From NCBI RefSeq assembly GCF_016481275.1, contig NZ_JAEMNW010000002.1, forward strand, positions 372,001-436,000: a stretch of DNA of 64,000 nucleotides, read 5' to 3'. Of this stretch, positions 26,507 through 36,259 are shown in pieces (position 1 is the stretch's first letter; each line of letters starts with the position of its first letter). Under the pieces are notes generated by a model, which saw nothing but the letters and a program-made list of their open reading frames with translations, was not told the DNA's origin and searched no databases. The position numbers and the translations under genes are program-made. Origin of the DNA: Antrihabitans auranticaus (GTDB lineage: Bacteria > Actinomycetota > Actinomycetes > Mycobacteriales > Mycobacteriaceae).

Positions 26507-26536
26507 GGGGGGTGAGTTGGGGCCGGACCGGACGAG

Positions 26537-27283
26537 TTAGTGGGTCAACACGACCAGTTCGGTGGGCGAGGCGACCTCGACCCTGAACCCCGCCTTCGCG
26601 GCCACCTGCGCGACACCTTTGATGTCGGACGGCTCCGCCCGGCTGACGACCAACGCACGGGCGAGCAGGCCCTTGTGGTGCTTGTTGAAATGGCTGACGA
26701 CGCTGCGGGTGCCGTCGGGCGCCTCGGTGACGACCGTCGCCGTCACTGCGCCGGGCACGCGGCCGAGTTGCTGGTAGATCCCGGACCGCAGGTCGACGAT
26801 CAAGCCGCCGTCGGCTTCGGCAACGAGAGCGGACGTGAGGTCCGTCTTCCACAGGGCAGAAAGCGTGGCGAGGCCCGGCAACTTGGAACCGCCGGACAAC
26901 CGGTAGGCGGGAATCGGATCTGTCGGCCGCACCGCACCGAACAGCGCCGAGCCGATTGCCAAGCGGGCGTTGGCCTTTGCCCGCTGGACACGCGTCAATG
27001 AGCGCGCGTCCAGAGCGTCGAACAGCACGCCCGTGTACCGCTCCAGAGCGGGCCGCGTCGGGCTGGTCCACAGTGTGGCGTTGCGCGCGACCTCATCGAG
27101 TTGACTCGGTCCGAGCCCCAATGCAGCACTGGTCGCGACTGGATCCGCCGCCAACGAGACCAGCGCGTCGACCAGCGACTCCCGGACGAGATTGAGCTTC
27201 GGCATCGACAACGCATCGAGTGTCAGCGGTGCCAACCTTCCGCCGTCCGACTTCGTCTCCGATGGAGGTAGCAGCACAAGCAT
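26537..27283 (-). CDS. yaaA: Peroxide stress protein YaaA (DUF328/UPF0246)
   Basis: A 248-residue protein of the YaaA family. Seen: the N-terminal signature [46 protein letters not shown], and the basic block [15 protein letters not shown]. In Escherichia coli YaaA lowers free iron during peroxide stress and binds DNA. ATG 27283 starts at the signature. Divergent from proS with only 46 bases between starts, so promoters overlap. Identification is firm; role here is by family. Confidence 0.93.
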   Translation of the reverse strand: MLVLLPPSETKSDGGRLAPLTLDALSMPKLNLVRESLVDALVSLAADPVATSAALGLGPSQLDEVARNATLWTSPTRPALERYTGVLFDALDARSLTRVQRAKANARLAIGSALFGAVRPTDPIPAYRLSGGSKLPGLATLSALWKTDLTSALVAEADGGLIVDLRSGIYQQLGRVPGAVTATVVTEAPDGTRSVVSHFNKHHKGLLARALVVSRAEPSDIKGVAQVAAKAGFRVEVASPTELVVLTH

Positions 27284-27329
27284 GGGTAGAGGGTACTTGG
27301 GCCCGGAAAGGCAACTAGGCTGCTCACCT

Positions 27330-29075
27330 GTGATTACCCGCCTTTCCCAATTGTTCCTGCGCACTCTTCGTGACGACCCCGCCGATGCCGAGGTGCCGAG
27401 TCACAAGCTGCTGGTCCGCGCCGGTTATGTACGTCGCGTGGCCCCGGGTGTCTACTCGTGGCTGCCGTTGGGCTTACGGGTGTTGCGGCAGGTCGAGCGG
27501 GTCGTTCGCGAGGAGATGGACGCGATGGGCGCGCAGGAGATTTCCTTGCCGGCGCTGCTGCCGCGTGAGCCGTACGAAGCGACGAACCGCTGGACCGAGT
27601 ACGGCGACGCGCTCTTCCGCCTGAAGGATCGCAAGGGCGCCGACTACATGCTCGGGCCCACCCACGAGGAACTGTTCGCTCTGACGGTGAAGGCCGAGTA
27701 CAACTCGTACAAGGACCTCCCGGTCACGCTCTATCAGATCCAGAACAAGTACCGCGACGAAGAACGGCCCCGAGCGGGCATTCTGCGTGGCCGCGAGTTC
27801 GTGATGAAGGATTCGTACTCCTTCGATCTCGACGAGGACGGACTGAAGAAGTCCTACAACGCGCATCGCGAGGCTTACCAGCGAATCTTTGCCAGGCTCG
27901 GCGTGAAATACGTCATCGTCGCCGCGACCTCGGGTGCGATGGGCGGCAGCGCGTCGGAGGAGTTCCTCGCCGAGAGCGAGGTCGGCGAAGACACCTACGT
28001 CCGCTGCGTCGAGTCCGGCTACGCGGCAAACGTCGAAGCGGTCATCACCCATGCGCCGGACGCACGCCCGATCGAAGGCTTGCCCGCAGCCGTGGCTCAC
28101 GACACTCCGGATACGCCGACAATCGCGACCCTCGTCGACTGGGCGAACTCGGCCGATCTGGGCCGGACGGTTACTGCCGCCGACACGTTGAAGAACATCC
28201 TCGTCAAGGTTCGTACTCCCGGTAAGGACTGGGAGTTGCTCGGAATCGGCATACCCGGCGACCGTGAGGTCGACGAGAAGCGACTCGGTGCGTCGCTCGA
28301 ACCGGCGGAATACGAGTTGCTCACCGACGCGGATTTCGCTGCCAACCCGTTCCTCGTCAAGGGGTATATTGGACCGAAGGCATTGCTGGCCAACAAGGTT
28401 CGCTTCCTTGTCGATCCGCGTGTGGTCACCGGCACGTCGTGGATCACGGGCGCTGACCAGCAGGGCAAGCACTACGTCGACCTCGTCGCCGGGCGCGACT
28501 TCGAACCGGACGGCACCATCGAAGCCGCTGAAGTGCGCGACGGCGATCCGTCACCGGACGGCGCGGGCCCGCTGGTTTCGGCCCGCGGAATCGAGATCGG
28601 CCACATCTTCCAGCTCGGTTACAAGTACACCGACACTTTCAACGTCGACGTCCTGGGCGAGAACGGCAAACCGGTCCGACTGATCCAGGGCTCCTACGGC
28701 GTCGGTGTGTCACGCCTCGTAGCGGTGATCGCAGAGCAGAAGCACGACGACAAGGGTCTGCGCTGGCCGTCGGAGGTCTCGCCCTTCGACGCCTATGTCG
28801 TCATCGCAAACAAGGACGAGTCGGCCCGCGCGGGCGGCGAGCAGATCGCGGCCGAACTCGACTCGGTCGGGCTGAACGTCGTGCTCGACGACCGCAAGGC
28901 CTCACCGGGCGTCAAATTCAAGGACTCCGAGCTGATCGGTGTGCCCGTGATCGTGGTCGTCGGTCGCGGCTGGGCGAATGGCCTGGTCGAGCTTCGGGAC
29001 CGTTTCACCGGCGAGAGTCGCGAGCTGCCCGGCGACGAGGTTGTGGCTGCTGTGCAGGCTGCCGTCCGCGGTTAG
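27330..29075 (+). CDS. proS: Prolyl-tRNA synthetase (bacterial type, with editing insert)
   Basis: Class II synthetase that charges tRNA-Pro. 581 residues, matching the family. Motif 1 region near [20 protein letters not shown], motif 2 [20 protein letters not shown], the INS editing domain (about residues 220-400) that clears Ala-tRNA-Pro, motif 3 [13 protein letters not shown], and the C-terminal anticodon-binding domain ending in [17 protein letters not shown] 27330 gives the standard N terminus. Corresponds to Rv2845c; in mycobacteria it is close to efpA, whereas here about 8 kb of accessory genes lie between. Confidence 0.98.
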   Translation: MITRLSQLFLRTLRDDPADAEVPSHKLLVRAGYVRRVAPGVYSWLPLGLRVLRQVERVVREEMDAMGAQEISLPALLPREPYEATNRWTEYGDALFRLKDRKGADYMLGPTHEELFALTVKAEYNSYKDLPVTLYQIQNKYRDEERPRAGILRGREFVMKDSYSFDLDEDGLKKSYNAHREAYQRIFARLGVKYVIVAATSGAMGGSASEEFLAESEVGEDTYVRCVESGYAANVEAVITHAPDARPIEGLPAAVAHDTPDTPTIATLVDWANSADLGRTVTAADTLKNILVKVRTPGKDWELLGIGIPGDREVDEKRLGASLEPAEYELLTDADFAANPFLVKGYIGPKALLANKVRFLVDPRVVTGTSWITGADQQGKHYVDLVAGRDFEPDGTIEAAEVRDGDPSPDGAGPLVSARGIEIGHIFQLGYKYTDTFNVDVLGENGKPVRLIQGSYGVGVSRLVAVIAEQKHDDKGLRWPSEVSPFDAYVVIANKDESARAGGEQIAAELDSVGLNVVLDDRKASPGVKFKDSELIGVPVIVVVGRGWANGLVELRDRFTGESRELPGDEVVAAVQAAVRG

Positions 29076-29141
29076 GCGGGGTTGTTCGCCCGATAAGTTA
29101 ATCATTGTTAGGGTGACTCGAATCCTACGAAAGGCAATGCT

Positions 29142-30875
29142 GTGGCGACCTCGGGCGAGCTGCTGTTCAACCCCCTCAAGAGCGACTTTTCGGTCTTCGA
29201 CGCGGAGACGCGCCGGCAACTGCAGGCGCTGATCGAATGGTTCGAGAGCCGCGGCAAGCGCCAGCTGCTGAAGGACGACATCGAAGCGGTGTGGGTCGCC
29301 GACTTCCTCGAGTTCATCAAGAAGGAACGCATCTTTGCCACCTTCCTGACCCCGTCGGCGTACGCGGACGGCGACCCGGACCGGCGCTGGGACGCCGCCC
29401 GCAACGCCGCGCTCAGTGAGATCTTCGGCTTCTACGGTCTTGCCTACTGGTACACCGAGCAGGTCACGATTCTCGGCCTCGGCCCGATCTGGCAGAGCTC
29501 GAACGAAGCTGCCAAGCGCAAGGCGGCACAGCAGCTCGCCGACGGTGGTGTCATGGCGTTCGGGCTCTCCGAACGTGACCACGGCGCCGACATCTACAAC
29601 ACCGACCTCGTGCTCACGCCGTCCGACGAAGAGGGCATCGCGTTCCGGGCAACCGGCAACAAGTACTACATCGGCAACGGCAACGTCGCAGGCATGGTCT
29701 CGGTGTTCTCGCGGCGCGACGACCTCGAGGGTCCGGATGCCTACGTCTGGTTCGCGGCCGACAGCGCACACGAGAACTACGAGCTGATCGACAACGTCGT
29801 CCATGGGCAGATGTACGTCAGCACGTTCCGGCTCGAGAACTACCCGGTGCGCGAGGAAGACATCCTGCACACCGGACCCGAGGCGTTCTCCGCGGCGCTG
29901 AACACGGTCAACGTCGGCAAGTTCAACCTGTGCTCCGGCGGTGTCGGCATGTGTGAGCACGCCTTCTACGAAGCGATCACGCACGCCCAGAACCGCATCC
30001 TGTACGGCAACCCGGTCACCGACTTTTCGCATGTGCGCGGGAACTTCGTCGATGCGTTCAGCCGCCTCATCGCGATGAAGGCGTTCAGCACGCGCGCGAT
30101 CGACTACTTCCGCAGTGCCAGCCTCGAGGACCGGCGCTACCTGCTCTTCAACCCGGTCACCAAGTCGAAGGTCACGTCCGAGGGCGAAATCGTCGTCACT
30201 CTGCTGCAGGATGTGCTCGCCGCCAAGAGCTTCGAGAAGAACACATATTTCTGTGAGGTCGCACGGCTGATCGGCACACTGCCCCGACTGGAGGGCACGG
30301 TCCACGTGAACGTGGCCCAGATCCTCAAGTTCATGCCGAATTACCTGTTCAACCCGGCCGAGTACCCCGAGATCGGTACGCGCAACGACCCGGCCGACGA
30401 CGTGTTCTTCTGGGCTCAGGGTCCGGCGCGGGGCGCGGGCAAGGTGCAGTTCGCGGATTGGACTCCGGTCTACGAGCGCAATAGCGAAATCCCTAACGTG
30501 GCACTGTTCTACGAGCAGGCCCAAGCGCTGAAGACGTTGCTGGCCACCGCGGGTCCGGACGCCGCGCAGCAGAAGGATCTCGACTTTCTGCTCAACGTCG
30601 GCCACCTCTTCACGCTCATCGTCTACGGCCAGTTGATCCTCGAGCAGGCCGAGCTGACCGGTCTCGACCGCGACATCGTCGACTCGATCTTCGACTTCCA
30701 GGTGCGGGATTTCTCCGCGTATGCCATTGCGCTGCATGGCAAGTCGTCGTCGACCCAGGCGCAGCAGGATTGGGCACTGGGTGCGGTCCGCAAGCCGGTC
30801 GTCGACGCCGAGCGCTTCGATCGTATGTGGCAGACTGTGCGGAGCTTCGATGGCGCATACGAGATGAGGCCCTGA
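29142..30875 (+). CDS. Acyl-CoA dehydrogenase (FadE-type, long form)
   Basis: A 577-residue FAD enzyme that would introduce the trans-2 double bond in acyl-CoA beta-oxidation. Seen: AFGLSERDHGADIYNTD in the middle domain (flavin/substrate loop), ATGNKYYIGNGNVAGMV, the helical C-terminal domain and RLEGTVHVNVAQ, the likely active-site Glu loop. It is longer than the usual 380-400 residues, like several actinobacterial FadE proteins. GTG 29142 follows GAAAGG-type ribosome site. Next gene begins 4 bases after its stop. Chain length and substrate are unknown. Confidence 0.85.
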   Translation: MATSGELLFNPLKSDFSVFDAETRRQLQALIEWFESRGKRQLLKDDIEAVWVADFLEFIKKERIFATFLTPSAYADGDPDRRWDAARNAALSEIFGFYGLAYWYTEQVTILGLGPIWQSSNEAAKRKAAQQLADGGVMAFGLSERDHGADIYNTDLVLTPSDEEGIAFRATGNKYYIGNGNVAGMVSVFSRRDDLEGPDAYVWFAADSAHENYELIDNVVHGQMYVSTFRLENYPVREEDILHTGPEAFSAALNTVNVGKFNLCSGGVGMCEHAFYEAITHAQNRILYGNPVTDFSHVRGNFVDAFSRLIAMKAFSTRAIDYFRSASLEDRRYLLFNPVTKSKVTSEGEIVVTLLQDVLAAKSFEKNTYFCEVARLIGTLPRLEGTVHVNVAQILKFMPNYLFNPAEYPEIGTRNDPADDVFFWAQGPARGAGKVQFADWTPVYERNSEIPNVALFYEQAQALKTLLATAGPDAAQQKDLDFLLNVGHLFTLIVYGQLILEQAELTGLDRDIVDSIFDFQVRDFSAYAIALHGKSSSTQAQQDWALGAVRKPVVDAERFDRMWQTVRSFDGAYEMRP

Positions 30876-30879
30876 CCCG

Positions 30880-31872
30880 ATGACGTTCACCGCACTGGTC
30901 GCCCGGGAAACCGACGGCGAGATCGTTCTGGCACCCGAATCCCTCGAGGAGTCGTTCCTCACCGACGGTGCCGTGACGATTCGCGTCACGCATTCGAGCG
31001 TGAACTACAAAGACGCCCTTGCTGTTACGCCGAAGGGTGGCGTGGTTCGCGAGTACCCGATCATCCCCGGCATCGACATCGCGGGTGAGGTCGTCGACGG
31101 CGGTGGCGTCTTCGCGGCCGGCGATCAGGTGGTGGCGCACGGCTACGACATCGGGACCGCCCAGCACGGTGGCTACAGTGAATTGGCGCGCGTACCGGCG
31201 GAGTGGGTGGTCAAGCTCGAGAGCATGACTCCGCGCGACGCGGCGGCAATCGGTACCGCCGGCTTCACCGCGGCAATGAGCGTGGAAGCGCTACTCGCTC
31301 GTGGTCTGACTCCCAGCGACGGTCCGGTGCTGGTTACCGGTGCCAGCGGTGGTGTCGGCACTGTGAGCGTCGACCTGCTCGCTGCCGCGGGCTTCGAGGT
31401 CGTCGCGTCGACCGGCAAGGAAGACGCGCACGAACTGCTGAAGTCGCTCGGCGCGGCAACGGTGATCGGTCGGCTTCCCGAGGACCCGGACGCGAAGCCG
31501 CGTCCGCTCGGCAAAGCCGAATGGGCGGCGGCAGTCGACTGCGTCGGCGGGAAAACCCTTGCGCACGTACTCAGTACCGTGAAGTACGGCGGCGCGGTGG
31601 CAGCGAGCGGCCTGACGGGTGGTGCGGCGTTGCCGACGACCGTTCTGCCTTTCATCCTGCGCGGTGTCGCCCTGCTCGGCATCGATTCGGTGCAGTTGCC
31701 GATCGAGAAGAGGCGCGCACTGTGGACTCGCCTCGAGAGCGACCTGCGTCCGGGTCATCTCGACGCACTCCTGAGCGAAGTGCCGGTCTCCGAGGTTGCG
31801 ACGGTGCTGGATCGCATTCGCGGTGGGGGAGTTTCGGGTCGTTCGGTCGTCACGGTCGCCGGCGGTTTCTGA
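30880..31872 (+). CDS. YhdH/AcuI-type zinc-free medium-chain reductase
   Basis: A 330-residue NADPH-dependent oxidoreductase of the YhdH/YhfP group; characterised members reduce acrylyl-CoA. Seen: SSVNYKDALAVTPKG, YPIIPGIDIAGEV, the cofactor site LVTGASGGVGTVSVDLLAAAGF, and RYGGAV-like VKYGGAVAASGLTGG near the C terminus; no structural-zinc cysteines. It starts 4 bases after the acyl-CoA dehydrogenase stop, so the pair may work on the same acyl-CoA or enoyl-CoA pathway, for example clearing acrylyl-CoA from odd-chain or propionate metabolism. That link is inferred. Confidence 0.88.
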   Translation: MTFTALVARETDGEIVLAPESLEESFLTDGAVTIRVTHSSVNYKDALAVTPKGGVVREYPIIPGIDIAGEVVDGGGVFAAGDQVVAHGYDIGTAQHGGYSELARVPAEWVVKLESMTPRDAAAIGTAGFTAAMSVEALLARGLTPSDGPVLVTGASGGVGTVSVDLLAAAGFEVVASTGKEDAHELLKSLGAATVIGRLPEDPDAKPRPLGKAEWAAAVDCVGGKTLAHVLSTVKYGGAVAASGLTGGAALPTTVLPFILRGVALLGIDSVQLPIEKRRALWTRLESDLRPGHLDALLSEVPVSEVATVLDRIRGGGVSGRSVVTVAGGF

Positions 31873-31977
31873 TCGGCCTATGATGTTGCGCGTTGCGCCC
31901 GGTCGTCCGACCTGGCGCAACGCGCTCCACTTCGATTCTGCGACAATTCAGTTCGACCTGTCAGGCACACTGGGAGT

Positions 31978-32646
31978 ATGACCACTCCGAGTTGGCAGGA
32001 CACCGATGCATACATCGTCGAGCAGTTGGTCGGCGATGATTCCGTACTCACGGACACTCTCCAAGCGAATGCGGACGGCGGCTTGCCTGCGATCGATGTG
32101 TCCGCGGCACAGGGCAAATTTCTGCACCTCCTCGCGCGCTCGGTGAACGCGATGCGGGTCCTCGAGATCGGCACACTCGGTGGCTACAGCACGATTTGGC
32201 TGGCGCGAGCGGTCGGTGAGTTCGGCCGGGTGGTCAGTCTCGAATTCAGCCCGAAGCACGCGGCTGTGGCGCGGGCGAATCTTGCGGCCGCGGGTGTCGG
32301 TGACCGCTGCGAGGTCCGCGTCGGTGCTGCCCTCGAAAGCTTGCCCGTCATCGCTGCCGAGGCCGGCGAACCGTTCGACCTCGTGTTCATCGACGCCGAC
32401 AAAGAGAACAACTCGAACTACGTGGAGTGGGCCTTGCGGCTGACCAAGCAGGGTTCGATCATCCTCGTGGACAACGTAGTTCGGGACGGCGCAGTCGCCG
32501 ACCCGGAGACCACCAACCCGCAGGCCCGGGCCGGGCGTGAACTCATCGACATGCTCAAGGCCGAGCCCCGCCTCGATGCGACGGTCCTGCAGACAGTCGG
32601 CGCGAAGGGGTGGGACGGCTTCGCGTACGCGCTGGTGACCAGCTGA
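31978..32646 (+). CDS. Class I SAM-dependent O-methyltransferase (catechol-type)
   Basis: A 222-residue cation-dependent O-methyltransferase. Seen: SAM motif VLEIGTLGGYSTIWLA, acidic VVSLEFSP, the metal and substrate region DLVFIDADKENNSNYVEWAL, and ILVDNVVRDGAV. ATG 31978. Convergent with the next hydrolase, stops three bases apart. Substrate unknown; related enzymes methylate catechols and natural-product phenols. Confidence 0.9.
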   Translation: MTTPSWQDTDAYIVEQLVGDDSVLTDTLQANADGGLPAIDVSAAQGKFLHLLARSVNAMRVLEIGTLGGYSTIWLARAVGEFGRVVSLEFSPKHAAVARANLAAAGVGDRCEVRVGAALESLPVIAAEAGEPFDLVFIDADKENNSNYVEWALRLTKQGSIILVDNVVRDGAVADPETTNPQARAGRELIDMLKAEPRLDATVLQTVGAKGWDGFAYALVTS

Positions 32647-32649
32647 CGC

Positions 32650-33495
32650 TCAGTCCAGGCTCGCGAGAAACCCGAGAAGCTTTTCGGTGAATGCCTCTTC
32701 GCCTTCGCGATGGGGCCAGTGGCCTGCGCCTTCGACGATCAAGACTTCGGATCCTGCGCCGAGCAGGGCCGCGGATTTCTCGAAGGCGTCCGCGGGCACG
32801 AGGTCCACGGTCCCGCCGACGACGAGTGCGCGTACCGCGGGCGTCTTGGTGAGCTCGCGTGGCAGGTTCGGGCTCAGTGCGCGGTAGTAGTCGAGCGCGC
32901 CTTCGAGAGATCGTGAATCGGCGTAGCAGGCTTTGACGTCGGCGATCGCTTTTTCCCGCTCGGGGCCGTCCCAGTTCGGTGCCCAGCGCCGGTAGAGCGC
33001 GTCGATGTACGCGAACGAATTGCGGCGTAGGTCCCATGCCGCCCACGGCAGTTTCATTCCGACGAAATGCCTTGCTTTCCACAGCGTTCCGGGGTCGCGG
33101 GGGAGATGGCGCGCGTGCGGAATTGCAATCGGCACAATCGCGCGAACTCGCTCGGGCGTCACTGCGGCTGCGCCCCACGTCAGCGATGCGCCCCAGTCGT
33201 GCCCGACGACGACCGCGGTCTCTTCGCCGAGTGCATCGAGCAGCGCGGCGGTTTCGGTTGCCAACGTCGCGGGGTCGTAGCTGCGTTCGGCCGTGATCGT
33301 GTCCGGGTGGTAGCCGCGCAACCACGGCGCGACCGCGCGGTAGCCGGCGCTTGCGAGTGCTTGGGCGATGCCCGCCCATCCGCTCGGGGTGTCGGGGAAG
33401 CCATGCCACAGGACGACGAGCGGCCCTTTTCCCTGGTCGGCGAAGACGAACGTCTGGCCGTCATCATTCGTAGCGCTCGACCACTCCTGGGACAT
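32650..33495 (-). CDS. Alpha/beta hydrolase, epoxide hydrolase/dehalogenase type
   Basis: A 281-residue hydrolase with LWHGFPDTPSGWAGIAQAL (HGxP-type oxyanion hole), the nucleophile Asp in VVGHDWGASLTWG, cap region rich in Trp/Tyr, and the catalytic His in VEGAGHWPHREG. The aspartate nucleophile points to epoxide hydrolase or haloalkane dehalogenase chemistry. Divergent from the FAD-enzyme operon, so it may share the inverted-repeat operator at 33559-33597. ATG 33495. Confidence 0.87.
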   Translation of the reverse strand: MSQEWSSATNDDGQTFVFADQGKGPLVVLWHGFPDTPSGWAGIAQALASAGYRAVAPWLRGYHPDTITAERSYDPATLATETAALLDALGEETAVVVGHDWGASLTWGAAAVTPERVRAIVPIAIPHARHLPRDPGTLWKARHFVGMKLPWAAWDLRRNSFAYIDALYRRWAPNWDGPEREKAIADVKACYADSRSLEGALDYYRALSPNLPRELTKTPAVRALVVGGTVDLVPADAFEKSAALLGAGSEVLIVEGAGHWPHREGEEAFTEKLLGFLASLD

Positions 33496-33542
33496 GCGCC
33501 GACTCTAAGCGGGGTTCGCAGCGCCGTCGAGCATTTCGGGTG

Positions 33543-33598
33543 TTGACATTCGCCTAGGCTCCGGTCATACACTTAAAGAAATTCTGTATGACCGGAGG
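33543..33598 (+). promoter_or_regulatory. Promoter and large inverted repeat covering -10 and ribosome site
   Basis: TTGACA (33543-33548) and TACACT (33568-33573) make a -35/-10 pair at 19-base spacing. CTCCGGTCATACA (33559-33571) pairs perfectly with TGTATGACCGGAG (33585-33597): 13-bp arms, 13-base spacer. The right arm contains the ribosome site GGAGG (33594-33598). It can be a TetR operator, and in RNA it could hide the ribosome site. Confidence 0.65.
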
Positions 33599-33604
33599 TT
33601 GGGC

Positions 33605-35104
33605 ATGGTGATCGGAAGACGTGCCGTCGTTCTCGGCGGCAGCGTGGCGGGATTGTGTGCCGCAGGCGCTGTTGCGCCGTACTTCGACGAGGTGATCGTG
33701 CTCGAGCGGGATTCGTTGCCCGCAGACGCCGAGCACCGCCGCGGGGTACCGCAGAGCAAGCACCCACACTTCATGCTCAATTCCGGTCGGCGGGCCATCG
33801 AGCAGCTGTTTCCGGGCTTCGAAGCCGCCCTGATCGCGGCCGGTGGGCGCAAGTTGAACCCCTCGCTCGACGCCGCATACTGCGAGGCCGTGGGGTGGGC
33901 GCCGCGCAAGTCGGGATCGATGACGATGGTCTACGGCTCGCGCATCCTCATCGAGCGGGTGCTGCGCGACATGGCCCGCACTCTTGCGAACGTGACGATC
34001 CGGGAGAACGTCGTCGTCAGCGGTATCGAGACAGCGGGCGCGGGTACCGCGGACGGCCGTGTGACGGGCGTCCGCGTGCAGGACGAGGTGCTCGCGGCGG
34101 ACCTCGTCATCGATGCCATGGGCAGGGGATCGTCTGTCCCTGCGTGGCTCGTCGCCGCGGGGTGGTCGGAGGCGCCTGTTCGGTCGCTCGATGCGAAGGT
34201 TGCCTACTCGTCGATGTGGTACCAACTACCGCCCGAACGCCCGGCCAGTTGGTGGTGGCAGCACCTCGCGATCATGCCGAACCAGAAGAAGGGCGCGCAC
34301 CCGGAAGAGCACGACTACCTGGTCAACTTCTTCCCGATCGAGGGTGACCGCGCGATCGCCTGCATGGGGGCGTGGGGCCTCGAACTCCCGAAGAAGACGG
34401 ATGCTTTCGTCGAAGCGGCGGAACGGATTCGGACGCCGGTGTTCGCGGCGGCGATGAAGCAGTGTGAGCAACTGTCGGAGGTGCATCTGACGCGCTCGAC
34501 CGGAAACAAGTGGCGGCGATACGACCTCGCGGTCGATGCACCGCTCGGCTTCGTCGCGATCGGCGATGCCATCTGCGCGTTCAATCCGTTCTACGGCCAA
34601 GGGATGAGCTCGGCGGCGCGCTCCGCTGTCATTCTGGCCGACCGGCTGAGCGAATCCACGGTTCTCGATCGTGGATTCTTCCGAAGCTTCCTCGACCGGC
34701 AGCGCAAGTCTCTGGACGTACCGTGGATGCTCGCCATTGCCCGGGACCAGGGCTACGAGCACGCGACCGGCACCGAAATCGCCTCTCCGCTGCGCCGACG
34801 GATCTCGGCTGCGCTGGTGTGGCCTGTCTTCAACCTCATTACGGCCGCCGCGCGTGAGGACGATGTCGTCGAAGACCACTTCGCCCGTGTGTTCAATCTC
34901 GACGAGTCGATGACGGACATGGCAAAGAATCCGCGAGTGCTCGCGGGCCTTCTCCGGTACAAGCTGAAGCTCATGTTCGGACGCGAGAAGATGCCGAGAA
35001 GTTTCGACATTCAGCTCGATCCGCCGGCGACCGACTACACGCCGGACACCACGGTCGGTCGAAAGAGCGCCACCGGCACACGGAAGAAGGCGATGGCGCG
35101 ATGA
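33605..35104 (+). CDS. FAD-dependent oxidoreductase (geranylgeranyl-reductase/halogenase-like fold)
   Basis: A 499-residue flavoprotein of the PHBH-fold group. Seen: FAD motif RAVVLGGSVAGLCAAGA, acidic end VIVLERDSLP, a conserved GVPQSKHPHFML stretch, ADLVIDAMGRGSSVP, and the second FAD motif GFVAIGDAICAFNPFYGQGM. GVPQ..H..ML and the GD..CAFNP.YG.GM form are seen in mycobacterial and rhodococcal oxidoreductases of unknown substrate. No tryptophan-halogenase WxWxIP motif. ATG 33605 has GGAGG six bases upstream; a TTG at 33599 is less likely. It overlaps the following membrane gene as ATGA. Substrate unknown, perhaps a lipid or polyketide. Confidence 0.85.
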   Translation: MVIGRRAVVLGGSVAGLCAAGAVAPYFDEVIVLERDSLPADAEHRRGVPQSKHPHFMLNSGRRAIEQLFPGFEAALIAAGGRKLNPSLDAAYCEAVGWAPRKSGSMTMVYGSRILIERVLRDMARTLANVTIRENVVVSGIETAGAGTADGRVTGVRVQDEVLAADLVIDAMGRGSSVPAWLVAAGWSEAPVRSLDAKVAYSSMWYQLPPERPASWWWQHLAIMPNQKKGAHPEEHDYLVNFFPIEGDRAIACMGAWGLELPKKTDAFVEAAERIRTPVFAAAMKQCEQLSEVHLTRSTGNKWRRYDLAVDAPLGFVAIGDAICAFNPFYGQGMSSAARSAVILADRLSESTVLDRGFFRSFLDRQRKSLDVPWMLAIARDQGYEHATGTEIASPLRRRISAALVWPVFNLITAAAREDDVVEDHFARVFNLDESMTDMAKNPRVLAGLLRYKLKLMFGREKMPRSFDIQLDPPATDYTPDTTVGRKSATGTRKKAMAR

Positions 35105-36252
35105 GCGCAACGTGTGACTCCGTGGCAGACCGCGTCACCGCCTATCTGGGCTTCTCGTGTCACGACGCGAATCCGATTGTCACGCTCCGTAACCCGGCGG
35201 ACCTGGCCAATGCAACATTGCCGGTGCTCGAGATCCTGATCATCGGTGGCGCGATCTTCGCGTTCGTGCACGCGTTGCGACGACTGCGCCGCGACGGTGA
35301 CCCGACGAACCTTGCGCTGTGGTTCGCATCGCTGGTCTATTTGTTCGTCATCGAACCGCCCCTCTATTTTCCGGGCTGGTTCGGTCTGGACGAGCAGGTC
35401 GGATTCATCTTCGCGCACAATGTGTTCAGCGTGCAGTTCATGTACGACAGGCTTCCGCTCTACATCGTGGCGATCTATCCCGCACTCAGCCAACTCGCAT
35501 ACGAACTCGTCCGATCGCTCGGCATCTTCCAGCGCAGGGGCGCGTTCGTCGGCGCGCTGTGTGTGGCGTTCGTCTGTCAGGTGTTCTACGAGATCTTCGA
35601 TCAGCTAGGCCCGCAACTGAAGTGGTGGGCCTGGAACCTCGACAACAAGGTGAACCACCCGCTGCTTGCGGCGGTGCCCATGAACAGCATCGTGCTTTTC
35701 GCGTCCGTGTCGTTCGGCGCGATCGTCTACCTCGTGGTCAAGCTGGTGGGGGAGCCGAGCTGGCGGGGTCGGCAGCTACGCGCTCGATCCTTGGTCCCGC
35801 GGATCGTCGTTGCCGGTGCGCTGGCGCCGATCGCGATGCCGATTGCGAGTATCCCGAGCGCGCTGTTCGGCGGTAGCGACCCCAACACGACCGCTCAGGC
35901 GATCGTGCTCGCCGCCGAAATGGTGGTGCTGTGGGTCGTGGGTGGGACGTTCCTGTTCCGGCAGTGGCTCGAATTGCGCGACACGAAAGAGCCCGTGACG
36001 CTCGATGCTTTCGTGCGAATCTATCCGGCGATCTACCTGATAGTGTTCGCTTTGCTGTGGGTCTATGCACTGCCGGACTTCGTCGGTGCGGAAGGTGGAA
36101 TGACCAGCGACGGAACGCCTATCGGCAACGCGCCGTACACGCTGGCATGCTTCCTCGCTGCCGGTGCGTGCGTAGCGGCGGTCCTGTTGCTACCGCGTCG
36201 CGGACCCGCGCAGCAGCCTCCGACCCGGCAAGTCGGCGCGTCCATGCGATGA
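35101..36252 (+). CDS. Polytopic membrane protein of unknown function
   Basis: A 383-residue protein with about eight to nine hydrophobic helices, starting IIGGAIFAFVHALRRL, with aromatic, proline-rich loops (EPPLYFPGWFG; QLKWWAWNLDNKVNHP). I do not recognise the family. ATGA overlap with the flavoenzyme means they are translated together, so it may bind or present that enzyme's lipid substrate at the membrane. A TetR gene follows 8 bases later. Ordinary codon use, no sign of decay. Confidence 0.8.
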   Translation: MSATCDSVADRVTAYLGFSCHDANPIVTLRNPADLANATLPVLEILIIGGAIFAFVHALRRLRRDGDPTNLALWFASLVYLFVIEPPLYFPGWFGLDEQVGFIFAHNVFSVQFMYDRLPLYIVAIYPALSQLAYELVRSLGIFQRRGAFVGALCVAFVCQVFYEIFDQLGPQLKWWAWNLDNKVNHPLLAAVPMNSIVLFASVSFGAIVYLVVKLVGEPSWRGRQLRARSLVPRIVVAGALAPIAMPIASIPSALFGGSDPNTTAQAIVLAAEMVVLWVVGGTFLFRQWLELRDTKEPVTLDAFVRIYPAIYLIVFALLWVYALPDFVGAEGGMTSDGTPIGNAPYTLACFLAAGACVAAVLLLPRRGPAQQPPTRQVGASMR

Positions 36253-36259
36253 TCCGCGA

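Noticed and set aside
28902-30989. 695-codon open frame on the minus strand
   Set aside because: Shadow of proS end and the acyl-CoA dehydrogenase; no domain features.
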